64,000 nucleotides of DNA from JACCTH01 sp963761985 (GTDB lineage: Bacteria > Actinomycetota > Acidimicrobiia > Spongiisociales > ZC4RG35), in NCBI GenBank assembly GCA_963761985.1, contig CAVXIT010000007.1:62001-126000 (forward strand), read 5' to 3'. Of this stretch, positions 15,596 to 24,844 are shown piece after piece. The notes beneath the pieces are model-generated. The model worked only from the letters and a program-made list of their open reading frames with translations. It had not been told where the DNA came from and did no database searches. The position numbers were made by a program, and so were the translations under genes. The stretch's first letter is position 1; the number at the start of each line of letters is the position of its first letter.

Positions 15596-17340
15596 CGGAT
15601 GACGGCCAGAACGGCTCCCGGCGAGACGGTGTCACCGGCTTGCACCCGCAGGTCAACGACCTCGCCGGCGATTGGCGCGCGGACTTCATTCTCCATCTTC
15701 ATCGCTTCGAGCACGCAGATCGGTTGTTCGGCTTCGACGGAATCTCCGGCCTTCACATGCACTTTGACGATCGTCCCCTGCATCGGCGCGCTGACCACGC
15801 CGTCGTTGCCACCGGAGGGAGCAGGGCGGTCGAGCTTGGGTCGAGCTCGCCTCGTCATCCCGGGTCCGGTGGCGGGACCGGTGTCGGGGGACCAGTAGGT
15901 GACGGCAAAACGCCTCCCGCCGATCTCGACGGTCATCTCGCGGCGGGCAAGCTCCTCGTCCTCGGGCAGCGTTGGCTGCGACTGCGGAGTCGCTTCGGGA
16001 AACTTCACCTGGTCTTCGAGCCAGCGTGTGTAGTGACGCCCTTCGAGAAAGTCGGGATGGTCCAAGACGATGAGATGGGACGGGATCGTCGTCGCCACTC
16101 CGGTGATGAGGAACTCCTCGAGGGCGCGGCGGCCGCGTCGGATCGCCTGATCGCGATCGACACCCCAGACGATGAGCTTGGCCATGAGGTTGTCGTAGTA
16201 CTGGCTGACCCTCGTGGTGGCTTCGATCCAGCCATCGACTCGGACTCCCGGGCCGGAGGGTTCTCGATAGTCGACGACCTGGCCGGGGGTCGGGAGGAAC
16301 CCTCGCAGGGGGTCCTCGGCATTGATCCGGAATTCGATGGCATGACCGCGCGGCGTCACCGAATCGAAGTCGAGGGTTTCTCCCTGGGCGATCCGGAGCT
16401 GCCAGGCGACCAGGTCGAGCCCGGTGACCATCTCGGTAACGGTGTGCTCGACCTGAAGCCGCGTGTTCATCTCGAGGAAGTAGAACTCGCCCGATTCGGG
16501 ATCGAAGAGAAACTCCACGGTCCCGGCATTGACGTATCCACATGAACGACCCGCGGCCAGGGCCGCTTCGCCCAAGGCGGTGCGCTGCTCCGCGGTCATG
16601 CCCGGGGAGGGGGTCTCCTCGATCAGTTTTTGATGACGTCGCTGGACGGTGCAGTCCCGCTCTCCCAGGAAAACGCCGTTGCCGGCTAGATCGAAAAGGA
16701 TCTGCGCTTCCACATGGCGAGGGCGCGGCAGGTATTTCTCGACGTAGACCGCGGAGTTGCCGAAATAGGCGTCCGCTTCGCGCCGGGCACCATCAAACGC
16801 GGCGGCAAGCTCGCTCGAATTGTTGACCACGCGCATGCCCTTGCCACCACCGCCGAAGGCTGCCTTGATCGCGATCGGGTAACCGAATTCTTCGCCCAGC
16901 GCGGCGACCGCCTCGACCGACTCGGTCGGTTCGGAAGTCCCTGGCACCATCGGGATCTCGGCCTCAGCCGCATGACGCCGGGAAGTAATCTTGTCTCCCA
17001 TCGCCTCGATGGCTGCGGGAGGGGGACCGACCCAGGTGATGCCGGCCCTGGTTACCGCCTCGGCGAACCCGGAGTTCTCGGCGAGAAAGCCATAGCCGGG
17101 ATGAATCGCATCGGCCCGAGCGGCCGCCGCCACCTGGAGGATCTTTTGGGCGTTGAGGTAGGACTCGGCGGCCGGTGCCGCGCCCACGTTCCAGGATTCA
17201 TCAGCCAGCTGCACATGCAACGAGTCACGATCGAGGTCGGAATAGATGGCAATCGTGTGGATGCCCATCTCCTGGGCAGTGCGGATGACCCGCACCGCGA
17301 TCTCTCCCCGGTTGGCAATAAGGAGGCGGGAAATGGTCAC
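15592..17340 (-). CDS. accA: Acyl-CoA carboxylase alpha subunit (biotin carboxylase + BCCP)
   Basis: 582 aa. N-terminal biotin carboxylase: LIANRGEIAVRVIRTAQEMG (about 6-25), IHPGYGFLAEN (about 78-88), the Gly-rich ATP loop AAFGGGGKGMRVV (about 158-170) and EMNTRLQVEHTVTE (about 285-298). C-terminal BCCP domain with the biotinylation site EAMKMEN (about 546-552). It makes carboxybiotin for the transcarboxylase subunit encoded upstream, giving malonyl- or methylmalonyl-CoA. Its GTG start shares one base with the beta-subunit stop (TAGTG). The downstream lipoprotein gene is overlapped by 4 bp. With the mutase gene nearby, propionyl-CoA use is plausible. Confidence 0.93.
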   Translation of the reverse strand: MTISRLLIANRGEIAVRVIRTAQEMGIHTIAIYSDLDRDSLHVQLADESWNVGAAPAAESYLNAQKILQVAAAARADAIHPGYGFLAENSGFAEAVTRAGITWVGPPPAAIEAMGDKITSRRHAAEAEIPMVPGTSEPTESVEAVAALGEEFGYPIAIKAAFGGGGKGMRVVNNSSELAAAFDGARREADAYFGNSAVYVEKYLPRPRHVEAQILFDLAGNGVFLGERDCTVQRRHQKLIEETPSPGMTAEQRTALGEAALAAGRSCGYVNAGTVEFLFDPESGEFYFLEMNTRLQVEHTVTEMVTGLDLVAWQLRIAQGETLDFDSVTPRGHAIEFRINAEDPLRGFLPTPGQVVDYREPSGPGVRVDGWIEATTRVSQYYDNLMAKLIVWGVDRDQAIRRGRRALEEFLITGVATTIPSHLIVLDHPDFLEGRHYTRWLEDQVKFPEATPQSQPTLPEDEELARREMTVEIGGRRFAVTYWSPDTGPATGPGMTRRARPKLDRPAPSGGNDGVVSAPMQGTIVKVHVKAGDSVEAEQPICVLEAMKMENEVRAPIAGEVVDLRVQAGDTVSPGAVLAVIR

Positions 17341-18890
17341 TAGAGCGGCATGTTCCCATGCTTTTTCTGAGGAAGATGCTCGCGCTTGGTGCGCAGCATC
17401 TCTAGCGCACGGATGAGCTTGCCGCGAGTCTCGCGCGGTTCGATCACCTCATCGACCAGTCCGAGTTCGGCTGCTCGATAGGGATTGTTGAATCGCTCCT
17501 CATAGTCGCGAATCAGGTCGGTTCGTTTTGCCTGGGGATCGCTGGCTTCGGCGAGCTCGCGCCGGAAAATCACGTTGACCGCCCCTTGCGCGCCCATCAC
17601 CGCAATCTCGGCCGAAGGCCAGGCAAAGACGAGGTCGGCACGGATGCCGCGGGCATTCATGACGAGGTAAGCCCCGCCATAGGCCTTGCGCGTGATCACG
17701 CTTACCCGCGGCACAGTCGCCTCGCAGTAGGCGTAGAGGAGCTTGGCGCCGTGGCGGATGATGCCTCCGTGCTCCTGCGCCACGCCGGGAAGGAACCCGG
17801 GCACGTCGACGAAGGTGATGAGAGGGATGTTGAACGAGTCGCAGAAGCGCACAAAACGGGCACCCTTTTCCGAAGCTTCGATGTCGAGCGTCCCCGCCAG
17901 ATGAGACGGCTGGTTGCCGACGATCCCGACCGCCTGGCCATCGAGGCGTCCGAACCCGACGATGAGGTTTCGAGCCCAATGCTCATGGACTTGAAAGAAC
18001 TCGCCGTCGTCGACCACCAACTCGATCAGCGCGACCATGTCGTATGGCTGGTTGGGCGAGTCGGGGATGATCGTGTCGAGGACATCCTCGAGCCGATCGC
18101 GGCTGTCGGTAGGGGCAAAGTAGGGCGGGATTTCGAGGTTGTTCTGGGGGAAGAAGCTGAGCATGTAACGCACCGCGTCGAGAGCAGTGCTTCCGTTCGG
18201 GAACACGAAGTGAGTAACGCCGGAAATGCTGGCGTGGGTGAAGGCGCCACCGAGTTCTTCCATCGTCTTTTCTTCGCCAGTGACGGCTTTGATCACATCG
18301 GGACCGGTGATGAACATGTGCGACGATCCCTCGACCTGGATGACAAAGTCCGTCAGGGCCGGGGAATACACCGCCCCGCCCGCACACGGCCCCATGATCA
18401 CCGAGATCTGTGGGATTACCCCCGAAGCTCGCACGTTGCGCTCGAAGATGCGGCCGTACCCATCGAGCGAAGAAACCCCCTCTTGGATGCGGGCGCCGCC
18501 GGAATCCTTCAAACCGATGATCGGCGCTCCAACCTCGAGGGCCAGATCCATCAGCTTGCAAATCTTGTCGGCCACCGCCTGGCCGAGTGATCCGCCGAAA
18601 ACCGTGAAGTCCTCCGCAAAAACAAAGACGGTCCGTCCGTCGATCGTGCCGTAGCCGGTGACCACCGCGTCTCCCGGAGGGCGTTTTTGCTCGATGCCAA
18701 ACCCCGTCGATTGATGACGGACAAACATGTCCATCTCCTGAAAGCTCCCCTTGTCGAGCAGGTGATCGATCCGCTCTCGCGCGGTGAGCTTCCCCTGCTC
18801 GTGCTGGCGGTCGACCGCTCGCCGGCTCCCGGCGTGATGCGCCTCAGATCTCAGTTTGCGTAGTTGCTCGATGCGGGCTTCGGTGCCCAT
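17340..18890 (-). CDS. pccB: Acyl-CoA (propionyl/acetyl-CoA) carboxylase beta subunit
   Basis: 516 aa, standard for the 12S/PccB carboxyltransferase family. Crotonase-fold motifs: FAEDFTVFGGSLG (about 93-105), IGLKDSGGARIQEGV (about 125-139), GPCAGGAVYSPALTDF (about 168-183) and, in the second half, TFVDVPGFLPGVAQEHGGII, RKAYGGAYLVMN and WPSAEIAVMGAQGAVN. It transfers the carboxyl group from BCCP-biotin to acyl-CoA as a hexamer with the alpha subunit. First gene of an operon with the alpha subunit and lipoprotein; divergent from birA, which encodes the ligase that biotinylates the alpha subunit. Acetyl versus propionyl preference cannot be settled by eye. Confidence 0.92.
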   Translation of the reverse strand: MGTEARIEQLRKLRSEAHHAGSRRAVDRQHEQGKLTARERIDHLLDKGSFQEMDMFVRHQSTGFGIEQKRPPGDAVVTGYGTIDGRTVFVFAEDFTVFGGSLGQAVADKICKLMDLALEVGAPIIGLKDSGGARIQEGVSSLDGYGRIFERNVRASGVIPQISVIMGPCAGGAVYSPALTDFVIQVEGSSHMFITGPDVIKAVTGEEKTMEELGGAFTHASISGVTHFVFPNGSTALDAVRYMLSFFPQNNLEIPPYFAPTDSRDRLEDVLDTIIPDSPNQPYDMVALIELVVDDGEFFQVHEHWARNLIVGFGRLDGQAVGIVGNQPSHLAGTLDIEASEKGARFVRFCDSFNIPLITFVDVPGFLPGVAQEHGGIIRHGAKLLYAYCEATVPRVSVITRKAYGGAYLVMNARGIRADLVFAWPSAEIAVMGAQGAVNVIFRRELAEASDPQAKRTDLIRDYEERFNNPYRAAELGLVDEVIEPRETRGKLIRALEMLRTKREHLPQKKHGNMPL

Positions 18891-18904
18891 CCAGCCTCCT
18901 CCGT

Positions 18905-19600
18905 ATGCTCTCCAGGGCCGGGATGCCTACACCCTATTCGTCCCATTTTTACGAGGAAGTCACCTCGACTCAGGACGTCGCCCGTTCGCTCGGGATCGAA
19001 GGTCCGGTCCTGGTTGTTGCCGCCCGCCAGACGGAGGGGCGCGCACGGTCGGGCGCAAGCTGGGAAACCGCTCCGCGAGCCCTGGCCGTAAGCCTCCACT
19101 TCGCGCCGCGCAGCCTCGGATGGCCCGCTGACCGTTGGACGTTGATTCCGTTGGCGACCGGCATTGCCGTCGCGCGTCTTTTGCAGCTCAACCTGAAGTG
19201 GCCCAACGACCTCCTGGCCGCGCCGGGGAAGAAGGTGGGAGGCATCCTGATCGAAGCCACCGGTCAGGCAATGACGATCGGCGTGGGGGTCAATCTCTGG
19301 TGGCCGGACCCTCCACCTGAACGGGCTGGACTGTTGACCAAGGACCCCGGTGCCGACTCCCACCGCGCCTACGGCGAGATGGTTGGCGAAGCGGTGTGGG
19401 AAGAGCTCGGTAACGGCGCCGACAACTGGAGCTACGACGACTACTGCCGGGACTGCTTGACACTCGGTAGCGAAATAACTTGGGGCCAAAACCAACGCGG
19501 CACCGCGCTCGCGATCGACCGCACGGATGGTTCACTCGTAGTCGAGGAATCCGGGCGCCGGCGCAAACTCAACGCCGGCGAAGTACGCCACGTCCGTTAG
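18905..19600 (+). CDS. birA: Biotin-[acetyl-CoA carboxylase] ligase
   Basis: 231 aa, the short BirA form without the N-terminal repressor domain. Motifs: VTSTQDVAR (about 20-28), ARQTEGRARSGASW (about 38-51, the GRGR biotinyl-AMP loop with one Gly changed to Ala), LKWPNDLL (about 99-106), KVGGILIE (about 111-118), GVGVN. It activates biotin with ATP and attaches it to the Lys of EAMKMEN in BCCP. The start may be the ATG at 18905 or the one at 18923. Divergent from the carboxylase beta gene with 14 bp between starts, a sensible pairing of ligase and substrate. The 3' end overlaps the convergent hydrolase gene by 4 bp. Confidence 0.88.
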   Translation: MLSRAGMPTPYSSHFYEEVTSTQDVARSLGIEGPVLVVAARQTEGRARSGASWETAPRALAVSLHFAPRSLGWPADRWTLIPLATGIAVARLLQLNLKWPNDLLAAPGKKVGGILIEATGQAMTIGVGVNLWWPDPPPERAGLLTKDPGADSHRAYGEMVGEAVWEELGNGADNWSYDDYCRDCLTLGSEITWGQNQRGTALAIDRTDGSLVVEESGRRRKLNAGEVRHVR

Positions 19601-20337
19601 CCCAGGTCCTCGGTGATGGCTGGCGGCAATGTGGATCGGAAGAACTCAAGCAACCGGGCGGACATGTCGGCTCCGGCTCCACTGTCGAAGTCGGGAGATT
19701 CTTCGTTCCAGAAATCGTGTCCGGCGCCTTCATAAAGAAGCCAGGTGCCATGCCCATTGCGGTTCTGCGCCTCGTCGACGGTGGCGTTGTCGATCAGCTG
19801 GTCGCTCTCGCCGTAGAGGCCGAGGACCGCGACCGGCAGACTTCCCAGGTAGCTGGCGACCTGATGCTCGCGCGCCTCGTCGCCGGTAAGCGGGGTCGAC
19901 ACCACAACCACCGAACCCACCCAGGGTCTCGTGGCGGCTGCGGTCAAAGCCGGCCGCCCGCCGACGTCGAGGCCGAGGAGCCCAACCTTCTCCGGCAGCG
20001 CCCAGAACACGTCGTCACTTTGGAGGTACTCATACGCCTCCTCCACCATCACCATCGCCTCGCGATCGGAGGTTTCGGAGTACTGGCGCAGGGCGTCGTC
20101 GCCGTCGACCGAGAAGAGCTCCACCACAACTGTCGCAAACCCGTTGCGCGCCAGATGCCGGGCGAGCGTTTTCTCTCCGGAAGAAAGGCCCCCGAGCCCG
20201 GGAAAGACGAGAACAACAGGAAAGCGGCCGGCCTCGTCGGGGCGGGAAAAATACCCCGGCCGGTAGCCGGCCCCGACCGGCACGGCCTGGGAGCCATACA
20301 TGATTGAAAAAGTGCCCTCGTGGGGAAGTACAGCCAA
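19597..20337 (-). CDS. Dienelactone hydrolase-like alpha/beta hydrolase
   Basis: 246 aa with the dienelactone hydrolase layout: PVVLVFPGLGGLSSGEKTLA (oxyanion region, about 41-60), a nucleophile elbow at about 118-124, LYGESDQLID with the acid (about 175-184), and GAGHDFW with the His (about 209-215). The elbow reads LGLDVGG: Asp sits where the family has Cys or Ser (GxCxGG). The codon is GAC on the coding strand. An Asp nucleophile is known in haloalkane dehalogenase-type alpha/beta hydrolases, so the protein may work through another chemistry or be inactive. No neighbouring aromatic degradation genes. Convergent with birA. Confidence 0.7.
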   Translation of the reverse strand: MAVLPHEGTFSIMYGSQAVPVGAGYRPGYFSRPDEAGRFPVVLVFPGLGGLSSGEKTLARHLARNGFATVVVELFSVDGDDALRQYSETSDREAMVMVEEAYEYLQSDDVFWALPEKVGLLGLDVGGRPALTAAATRPWVGSVVVVSTPLTGDEAREHQVASYLGSLPVAVLGLYGESDQLIDNATVDEAQNRNGHGTWLLYEGAGHDFWNEESPDFDSGAGADMSARLLEFFRSTLPPAITEDLG

Positions 20338-20473
20338 AGGCTCTCCAACTTGGACTGGGGGGATATCTGGTTTGGCGGGAGGCTAGCGATTGTGTTCCGA
20401 ATCCCAATGTCCTGCGCGACTCCACGTGCGCATGGAACCGGCGTCTCGTATCATGCGTTCTTAGGGGTATTTG

Positions 20474-21793
20474 ATGACCACTGATCCCATTCCGGTTCCC
20501 GTTTCGACGCGTCCGCCGGCTCCCAAAGGCCGATGGTGGAAGCGCGTCGTGATTGGACTCCTGGTCCTAGCCAACCTCGGCGTTGGCCTGGTCCTTTTCG
20601 CTCTCCAATCGAGCCAGGCGGCGTTTACCGCCAACGTCACCCAGAACACCGACGTCACCCCAGAACTCGACATTCGGCCTGTCGAAAACACCGAGCCGAT
20701 CACGTTTTTGGTCATTGGCTCCGACACGCGTGAGGGACTCGACAGCCTGCAGAACTTCGGCGAGTCGGAAGGGGCTCGGGGCGACGTGATCATGTTGATC
20801 AAGCTTCTCCCCGATGGCGACCGCGCCCAGATCCTCTCGCTGCCTCGCGACCTTCTGGTCGACATCCCCGGCCACGGAACCGACCGCATCAATGCTGCCT
20901 ACGCCTATGGAGGCGCTCCGCTCATGGTGCGCACCGTTCGCGCCGCCACGGGCCTTCCGATCCATCACTACGTCGAGGTCGACTTCGTCGGGTTCCAGGC
21001 GCTGGTCAATCAGATCGGCGGCGTTCACCTCGACTTCTCCGCTTCGGCCCGTGACCTCAACAGCGGACTGGATGTCGAAGCTGGCCGCCAGCTCCTCGAC
21101 GGGTCTCAAGCGCTGGCCTTCGCTCGCTCCCGCCATTACGAGGAGTTGCATGGCGACACCTGGGTCAACGTCGACGCCGACGACTTCGGCCGCACCCACC
21201 GCCAGCAGCGTCTAATCCTCGCCATCCTCTCAGAGCTGAAGACTCCCTCAACGCTCACCGAAGCCGGTTCGATCGTCGCGTCTTTCGCCCAACATCTCAC
21301 CGTCGACTCGGCGCTGGCGGAGAACTCGCTCGTGGAGCTCGCCTTCCGGATGAGGGGCATCTCGGCCGCGACGATGGAGACCGCCACCCTCCCCGGCTAC
21401 ATCGACGACTACCAGGGCAAGTCAGTAGTGAGGATGAGCCATCCCGAGGCGGACAGCATGATCGTCGCCTTTGCCGAAGGGCAGCCGCTGCAAACCGAGA
21501 ATCTCGAGGCGCTACGCCTGGAGGTTCTCAACGGCAACGGAGTCGAGGGAGCTGCCAACCGGATGAGCGACCTGCTCGAGGAACAGGGGTTCGAGGTTGC
21601 CTCGGTGGGCGAGGCCGATCGCTACGACTTCGAGACCACGACCATCATCGTTCGCCCGGAGGCCATGGCCAAGGCGCAAGCGCTCGTGGATTTGCTCGGC
21701 TTCGGCCAGGTCTCGACTGGCAGTTTGACCGACGGCATCGACGCCGTGGTCATTGTCGGATTGGATGCTGACAGGTCCGTCCAGACCGGTTAG
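20474..21793 (+). CDS. LytR-CpsA-Psr (LCP) family ligase with LytR_C domain
   Basis: 439 aa from the ATG at 20474 (a TTG lies one codon upstream). One N-terminal membrane helix (about 25-45). LCP core: FLVIGSDTRE (about 77-86), RGDVIMLIKLLPDG, ILSLPRDLLVDIPG (about 117-130), RINAAYAYGG, then FARSRH. A C-terminal LytR_C domain begins near LRLEVLNGNGVEGAA (about 350). LCP enzymes move polyprenyl-linked glycans onto peptidoglycan, in mycobacteria arabinogalactan. The gene stands before ugd; together they fit assembly of a UDP-glucuronate-containing surface polymer. In Mycobacterium the LCP gene Rv3267 is also near the F420 genes. Confidence 0.88.
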   Translation: MTTDPIPVPVSTRPPAPKGRWWKRVVIGLLVLANLGVGLVLFALQSSQAAFTANVTQNTDVTPELDIRPVENTEPITFLVIGSDTREGLDSLQNFGESEGARGDVIMLIKLLPDGDRAQILSLPRDLLVDIPGHGTDRINAAYAYGGAPLMVRTVRAATGLPIHHYVEVDFVGFQALVNQIGGVHLDFSASARDLNSGLDVEAGRQLLDGSQALAFARSRHYEELHGDTWVNVDADDFGRTHRQQRLILAILSELKTPSTLTEAGSIVASFAQHLTVDSALAENSLVELAFRMRGISAATMETATLPGYIDDYQGKSVVRMSHPEADSMIVAFAEGQPLQTENLEALRLEVLNGNGVEGAANRMSDLLEEQGFEVASVGEADRYDFETTTIIVRPEAMAKAQALVDLLGFGQVSTGSLTDGIDAVVIVGLDADRSVQTG

Positions 21794-21831
21794 CTTTTTT
21801 CGGCGGGAGGATCCAAAGGAGTGAGTCGCCG

Positions 21832-23106
21832 ATGAATATTGCTGTAATTGGGGCCGGTTATGTCGGTCTAGTTACTGCCGCCGGACTGGCCAGTCTCGGT
21901 CATCATGTGGCTCTGGGCGAAGCCGATGCCGATCGCGTGCGGCGGCTCGAGGATGGCGAGGTCCCGATTTTCGAGAGCGGCCTCGACGAGTTGATTCACT
22001 GGGCCCGGGCGTCGCGCCGTCTGACCTTTCACTCTTCCAATTCCGAGGCAGTGAAAGGCGCCGAATTGGTGTTCCTGTGCCTGCCTACCCCTGCCGGCGA
22101 GGACGGCCGGGCCGATCTGTCGTTTGTCGAGGCGGTCGTCGAAGAGTTGGCTAATTCGCTCGACTCCGGCGCCGCCTTTGTCGTGAAGTCGACGGTACCG
22201 CCGGGGACCACCCAGGCTCTCCAGCATCGGCTGCAAGCGCTCGGGAGCTCCGCAATGGTTGCTTCACATCCAGAGTTCCTTCGGGAAGGCACGGCGGTCC
22301 ATGACTTCCTGCATCCCGACCGGGTGGTGATCGGCGCCGACGATCCCATCCTGGCCAAGTCCGTCGCCTCGCTCTACGACAGCCTCGCAACTGAGGTCGT
22401 CGAGACAGATCCGACTTCGGCGGAAATGATCAAGTACGCCTCCAACAGTTACCTGGCCACGCGGCTGACCTTCGCCAACACACTGGCCAATCTCTGTGAA
22501 GCCGTCGGGGCGGACATCATGGATGTGCTCGAGGGCGTTGGTCTGGACCATCGCATCGGCCCTCATTTCCTCAAGCCCGGCCCCGGCTACGGGGGGTCTT
22601 GCTTTCCGAAGGACACGCTCGCTCTCATCTCGTTGGCCGAAGACGCCGGTTATGACTTCCGCCTGCTCCGGGCAGTGATCGCTGCCGATGACGAGCAGCG
22701 GCGGCGCGTGGCGGACAAGGTCAAGGCCGCCGCCGGGGGAGGTCTCCGCGGCCGGCGAGTGGCAATCTGGGGCGTGGCTTTCAAGGCCGGCACCGACGAC
22801 GTCCGCGAATCGCCAGCGTCACTCATCGCCGCCCTCCTGCAGAAGGAGGGTGCGCACGTCACCGCCTATGACCCCGAGGCTCGTGACCCCAACCTCCGTC
22901 ATGCGGAAACGGCGCTGGATGCAGTCGCCGGGGCCGACGTGTTGTTGGTGGCCACGGAGTGGCCCGAATTCGCCAAAGCTGACTTCGAAGAGGTGGCGAA
23001 GGCGATGCGCGGCCATCGCGTCGTCGATGCCCGCAACCTTCTCGACCCCCGCCTGGTACGGGCCGCCGGCCTCGACTACTCCGGCCTGGGCCGCCCCAAC
23101 GCCTAA
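21832..23106 (+). CDS. ugd: UDP-glucose 6-dehydrogenase
   Basis: 424 aa, typical length. N-terminal Rossmann motif GAGYVGLVTAAGLASLGHHV (residues 7-26), KSTVPPGTTQ (about 122-131), central helix with EMIKYASNSYLATRLTF, and the catalytic Cys motif GPGYGGSCFPKDT (about 251-263); the C-terminal domain has AFKAGTDDVRESPA. It oxidises UDP-glucose to UDP-glucuronate using two NAD+. A strong ribosome binding site (AAAGGAG) lies 10 nt before the ATG. Transcribed with the LCP gene; followed by an inverted repeat before the convergent cofE. Confidence 0.93.
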   Translation: MNIAVIGAGYVGLVTAAGLASLGHHVALGEADADRVRRLEDGEVPIFESGLDELIHWARASRRLTFHSSNSEAVKGAELVFLCLPTPAGEDGRADLSFVEAVVEELANSLDSGAAFVVKSTVPPGTTQALQHRLQALGSSAMVASHPEFLREGTAVHDFLHPDRVVIGADDPILAKSVASLYDSLATEVVETDPTSAEMIKYASNSYLATRLTFANTLANLCEAVGADIMDVLEGVGLDHRIGPHFLKPGPGYGGSCFPKDTLALISLAEDAGYDFRLLRAVIAADDEQRRRVADKVKAAAGGGLRGRRVAIWGVAFKAGTDDVRESPASLIAALLQKEGAHVTAYDPEARDPNLRHAETALDAVAGADVLLVATEWPEFAKADFEEVAKAMRGHRVVDARNLLDPRLVRAAGLDYSGLGRPNA

Positions 23107-23132
23107 CCCCCTTTCCAAACCTAAGGCTCTAG

Positions 23133-23176
23133 ACCGCGCTTTTCACGGCCCAAGTGAATCAATTTGGGCCCGCGGT
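23133..23176. terminator. Nested inverted repeat between convergent ugd and cofE
   Basis: Outer arms ACCGCG (23133-23138) and CGCGGT (23171-23176) enclose GGCCCAA (23147-23153) and TTGGGCC (23164-23170). It ends one base before the cofE stop. Likely a bidirectional terminator; there is no clear U tract. Confidence 0.5.
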
Positions 23177-23884
23177 TTACCGAAACATGTCAGAGTCTGC
23201 TGGTCGTACGAGGTCGGTTGCGCGCCCCTCCCCTCGGGGGTAGTTAACCCCTCTAATCAACGCTGCGGGACTCCCCGAAGCCTTGCCGAGCGCGAGTTCG
23301 GCAGCGGCGGCCAGCTCGTCGGCGATCGCAACTTCGGTTACCTCCAAGAGGCGGCCGTTCATATCCGGTGTGCCGCGCAGGTCAAGGATCGGCAGCATGC
23401 CGGAGACGCCGATGGCCACGTCAACCAGTCCCTGGCGCCACGCCCGACCGAACGTGTCGGTGACGATGACGGCTAGCTCAATGCCGAATTCCCTCTCGAC
23501 CCGAAGGCGGATCCGGTGGGCGGACCGATCAGGGTCGGTAGGAAGCAACACCACCTGATCATCGAGCACATTGGACCGATCGACTCCAGCGTTGGCGCAG
23601 ACGAAGCCGTGCCGGGTCACGGTGATCGTCATGGGGCCGCGTCGTCGAAGGACGGACATAGCTTCCCGCTCGACCACGTCGCGATACTCCGATTCGGTTG
23701 GAGCGTGGGCTAACGCCCCTTCTGCTTTTGAGACCACCTTTTGGGTAACGACCAGGACGTCGCCGTCGGCTGGACCGAGTGCTCGCAGAGCCTCGATGAG
23801 CAACCCGGCCAGGTCATCGCCGGGACGAACCTCGCCGATGCCGGCAAGCGGGTGGATGGAGATCGTCAAGCCCTGATTATTCAA
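23177..23884 (-). CDS. cofE: Coenzyme F420:L-glutamate ligase
   Basis: 235 aa. Motifs of the CofE/FbiB N-terminal domain: GDVLVVTQKVVSKAEG (about 41-56), RRRGPMTITVTRHGFVCANA GVD region (about 80-103), LLPTDPDRSA, VIVTDTFGRAWRQGLVDVAI (about 139-158). It adds glutamate residues to F420-0 using GTP. Mycobacterial FbiB carries a C-terminal nitroreductase-type FMN domain; this protein stops before it, like archaeal CofE. The TTG start overlaps the cofD stop as TTGA, so the two are translationally coupled. Confidence 0.9.
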   Translation of the reverse strand: MNNQGLTISIHPLAGIGEVRPGDDLAGLLIEALRALGPADGDVLVVTQKVVSKAEGALAHAPTESEYRDVVEREAMSVLRRRGPMTITVTRHGFVCANAGVDRSNVLDDQVVLLPTDPDRSAHRIRLRVEREFGIELAVIVTDTFGRAWRQGLVDVAIGVSGMLPILDLRGTPDMNGRLLEVTEVAIADELAAAAELALGKASGSPAALIRGVNYPRGEGRATDLVRPADSDMFR

Positions 23885-24795
23885 ACTTGGGCGATTTCAA
23901 GAACCCGAGAGACCAACTTGGTGGAAGCGGCGACATCATCCATCCGGGTGCTCGCAGTGTGGATCCGCGGCCGCAGGCCGGTGTCCTCCTCGCCGTCGCT
24001 TTCGTCGATTACCAGGTCGGTCAGCAATCCCGAGTAGGCGGAGATCACGCCGGCCGTATCGGAACTGTGACCCATCGATACAAGCACCCGATCGGCTGGG
24101 CCTTTGAGCGCCGTGCCTCCGATCAGCGGGCTGACGCCGATCACCTTCTGATGTGCGGCAATCGTGTCGGCAACGCCGGGTACGGCGAGGATCGGCCAGA
24201 TCGAAAGGATCGGGTTGGAGGGGCCGATGACGATCGCATCACTTCCCGCCAGTGCCTCCACCACCCCGGGCGCCGGGCGACAAAATCCCGCTCCGCGGAA
24301 CCGCACGTCACTGACCTCGTCGGCATGGCGACGGAAGACGAAATACTCCTGGAACGAGACCCAGCCCTCACCGGCGAGCCGAACTTCCGTCCGCAGGGGA
24401 TCGTCGGTCACGGGCAGGATCGTCGCTGCGATGCCGAAGGCCGAGGCGAGCGCAGTCGTTACCCAGGTCAGTGACCAGCCAGCAAGAAGCCGATCCGTCC
24501 GAAAGAGATTGGTGGCGAGGTCGGCGTCGCCAATCCGGAAGGTCGTATCAATCGGCAGAGCGTCAAGGGCCTTCATCGCCTCGAAGGGATCCTGCGACAA
24601 CCCCCAACCCTGCGGCCCTTCCCGGCCAGCCATGGTGTAGATGATGGTGTCGATGTCGGGCGAGACCGCCAATCCGTAGATGCGATCGTCGTCGCCAACG
24701 TTGGCGATGACGGTCAACTCGTGACCGGGCAAAGCGGCGAATCCACGGGCGAGCTTCGCCCCGCCGACCCCACCCGAAAGCATTGTCACCCGCAC
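23881..24795 (-). CDS. cofD: 2-phospho-L-lactate transferase (F420 biosynthesis, CofD/FbiA)
   Basis: 304 aa, usual length. The N-terminus MLSGGVGGAKLARGF (about 4-18), IANVGDD (about 31-37), the VSPDIDTIIYTMAG block (about 44-57) and GIAATILPVTDD (about 120-131) are the GPPG-binding and active-site motifs of CofD/FbiA. It transfers the phospholactyl or phosphoenolpyruvyl moiety to the deazaflavin Fo. The coupled cofE follows. No Fo synthase (fbiC) or cofC gene lies in the window. Divergent from the large GT2-membrane fusion gene, an arrangement common in actinobacteria. Confidence 0.92.
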   Translation of the reverse strand: MRVTMLSGGVGGAKLARGFAALPGHELTVIANVGDDDRIYGLAVSPDIDTIIYTMAGREGPQGWGLSQDPFEAMKALDALPIDTTFRIGDADLATNLFRTDRLLAGWSLTWVTTALASAFGIAATILPVTDDPLRTEVRLAGEGWVSFQEYFVFRRHADEVSDVRFRGAGFCRPAPGVVEALAGSDAIVIGPSNPILSIWPILAVPGVADTIAAHQKVIGVSPLIGGTALKGPADRVLVSMGHSSDTAGVISAYSGLLTDLVIDESDGEEDTGLRPRIHTASTRMDDVAASTKLVSRVLEIAQV

Positions 24796-24844
24796 CGCGG
24801 CCTCCCGAACCTCAGGTGGAGAGCTTGGCAGTCATCGCGAGAGA

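Noticed and set aside
15475..16545. Forward frame of 356 codons opposite the carboxylase alpha and lipoprotein genes
   Set aside because: Antisense to clear biotin carboxylase motifs; translated text is low-complexity with no fold.
20030..20473. Reverse frames upstream of the hydrolase start (to 20425)
   Set aside because: Shifted frames of the hydrolase gene plus upstream DNA; the 20338-20473 gap shows no supported gene or clear promoter.
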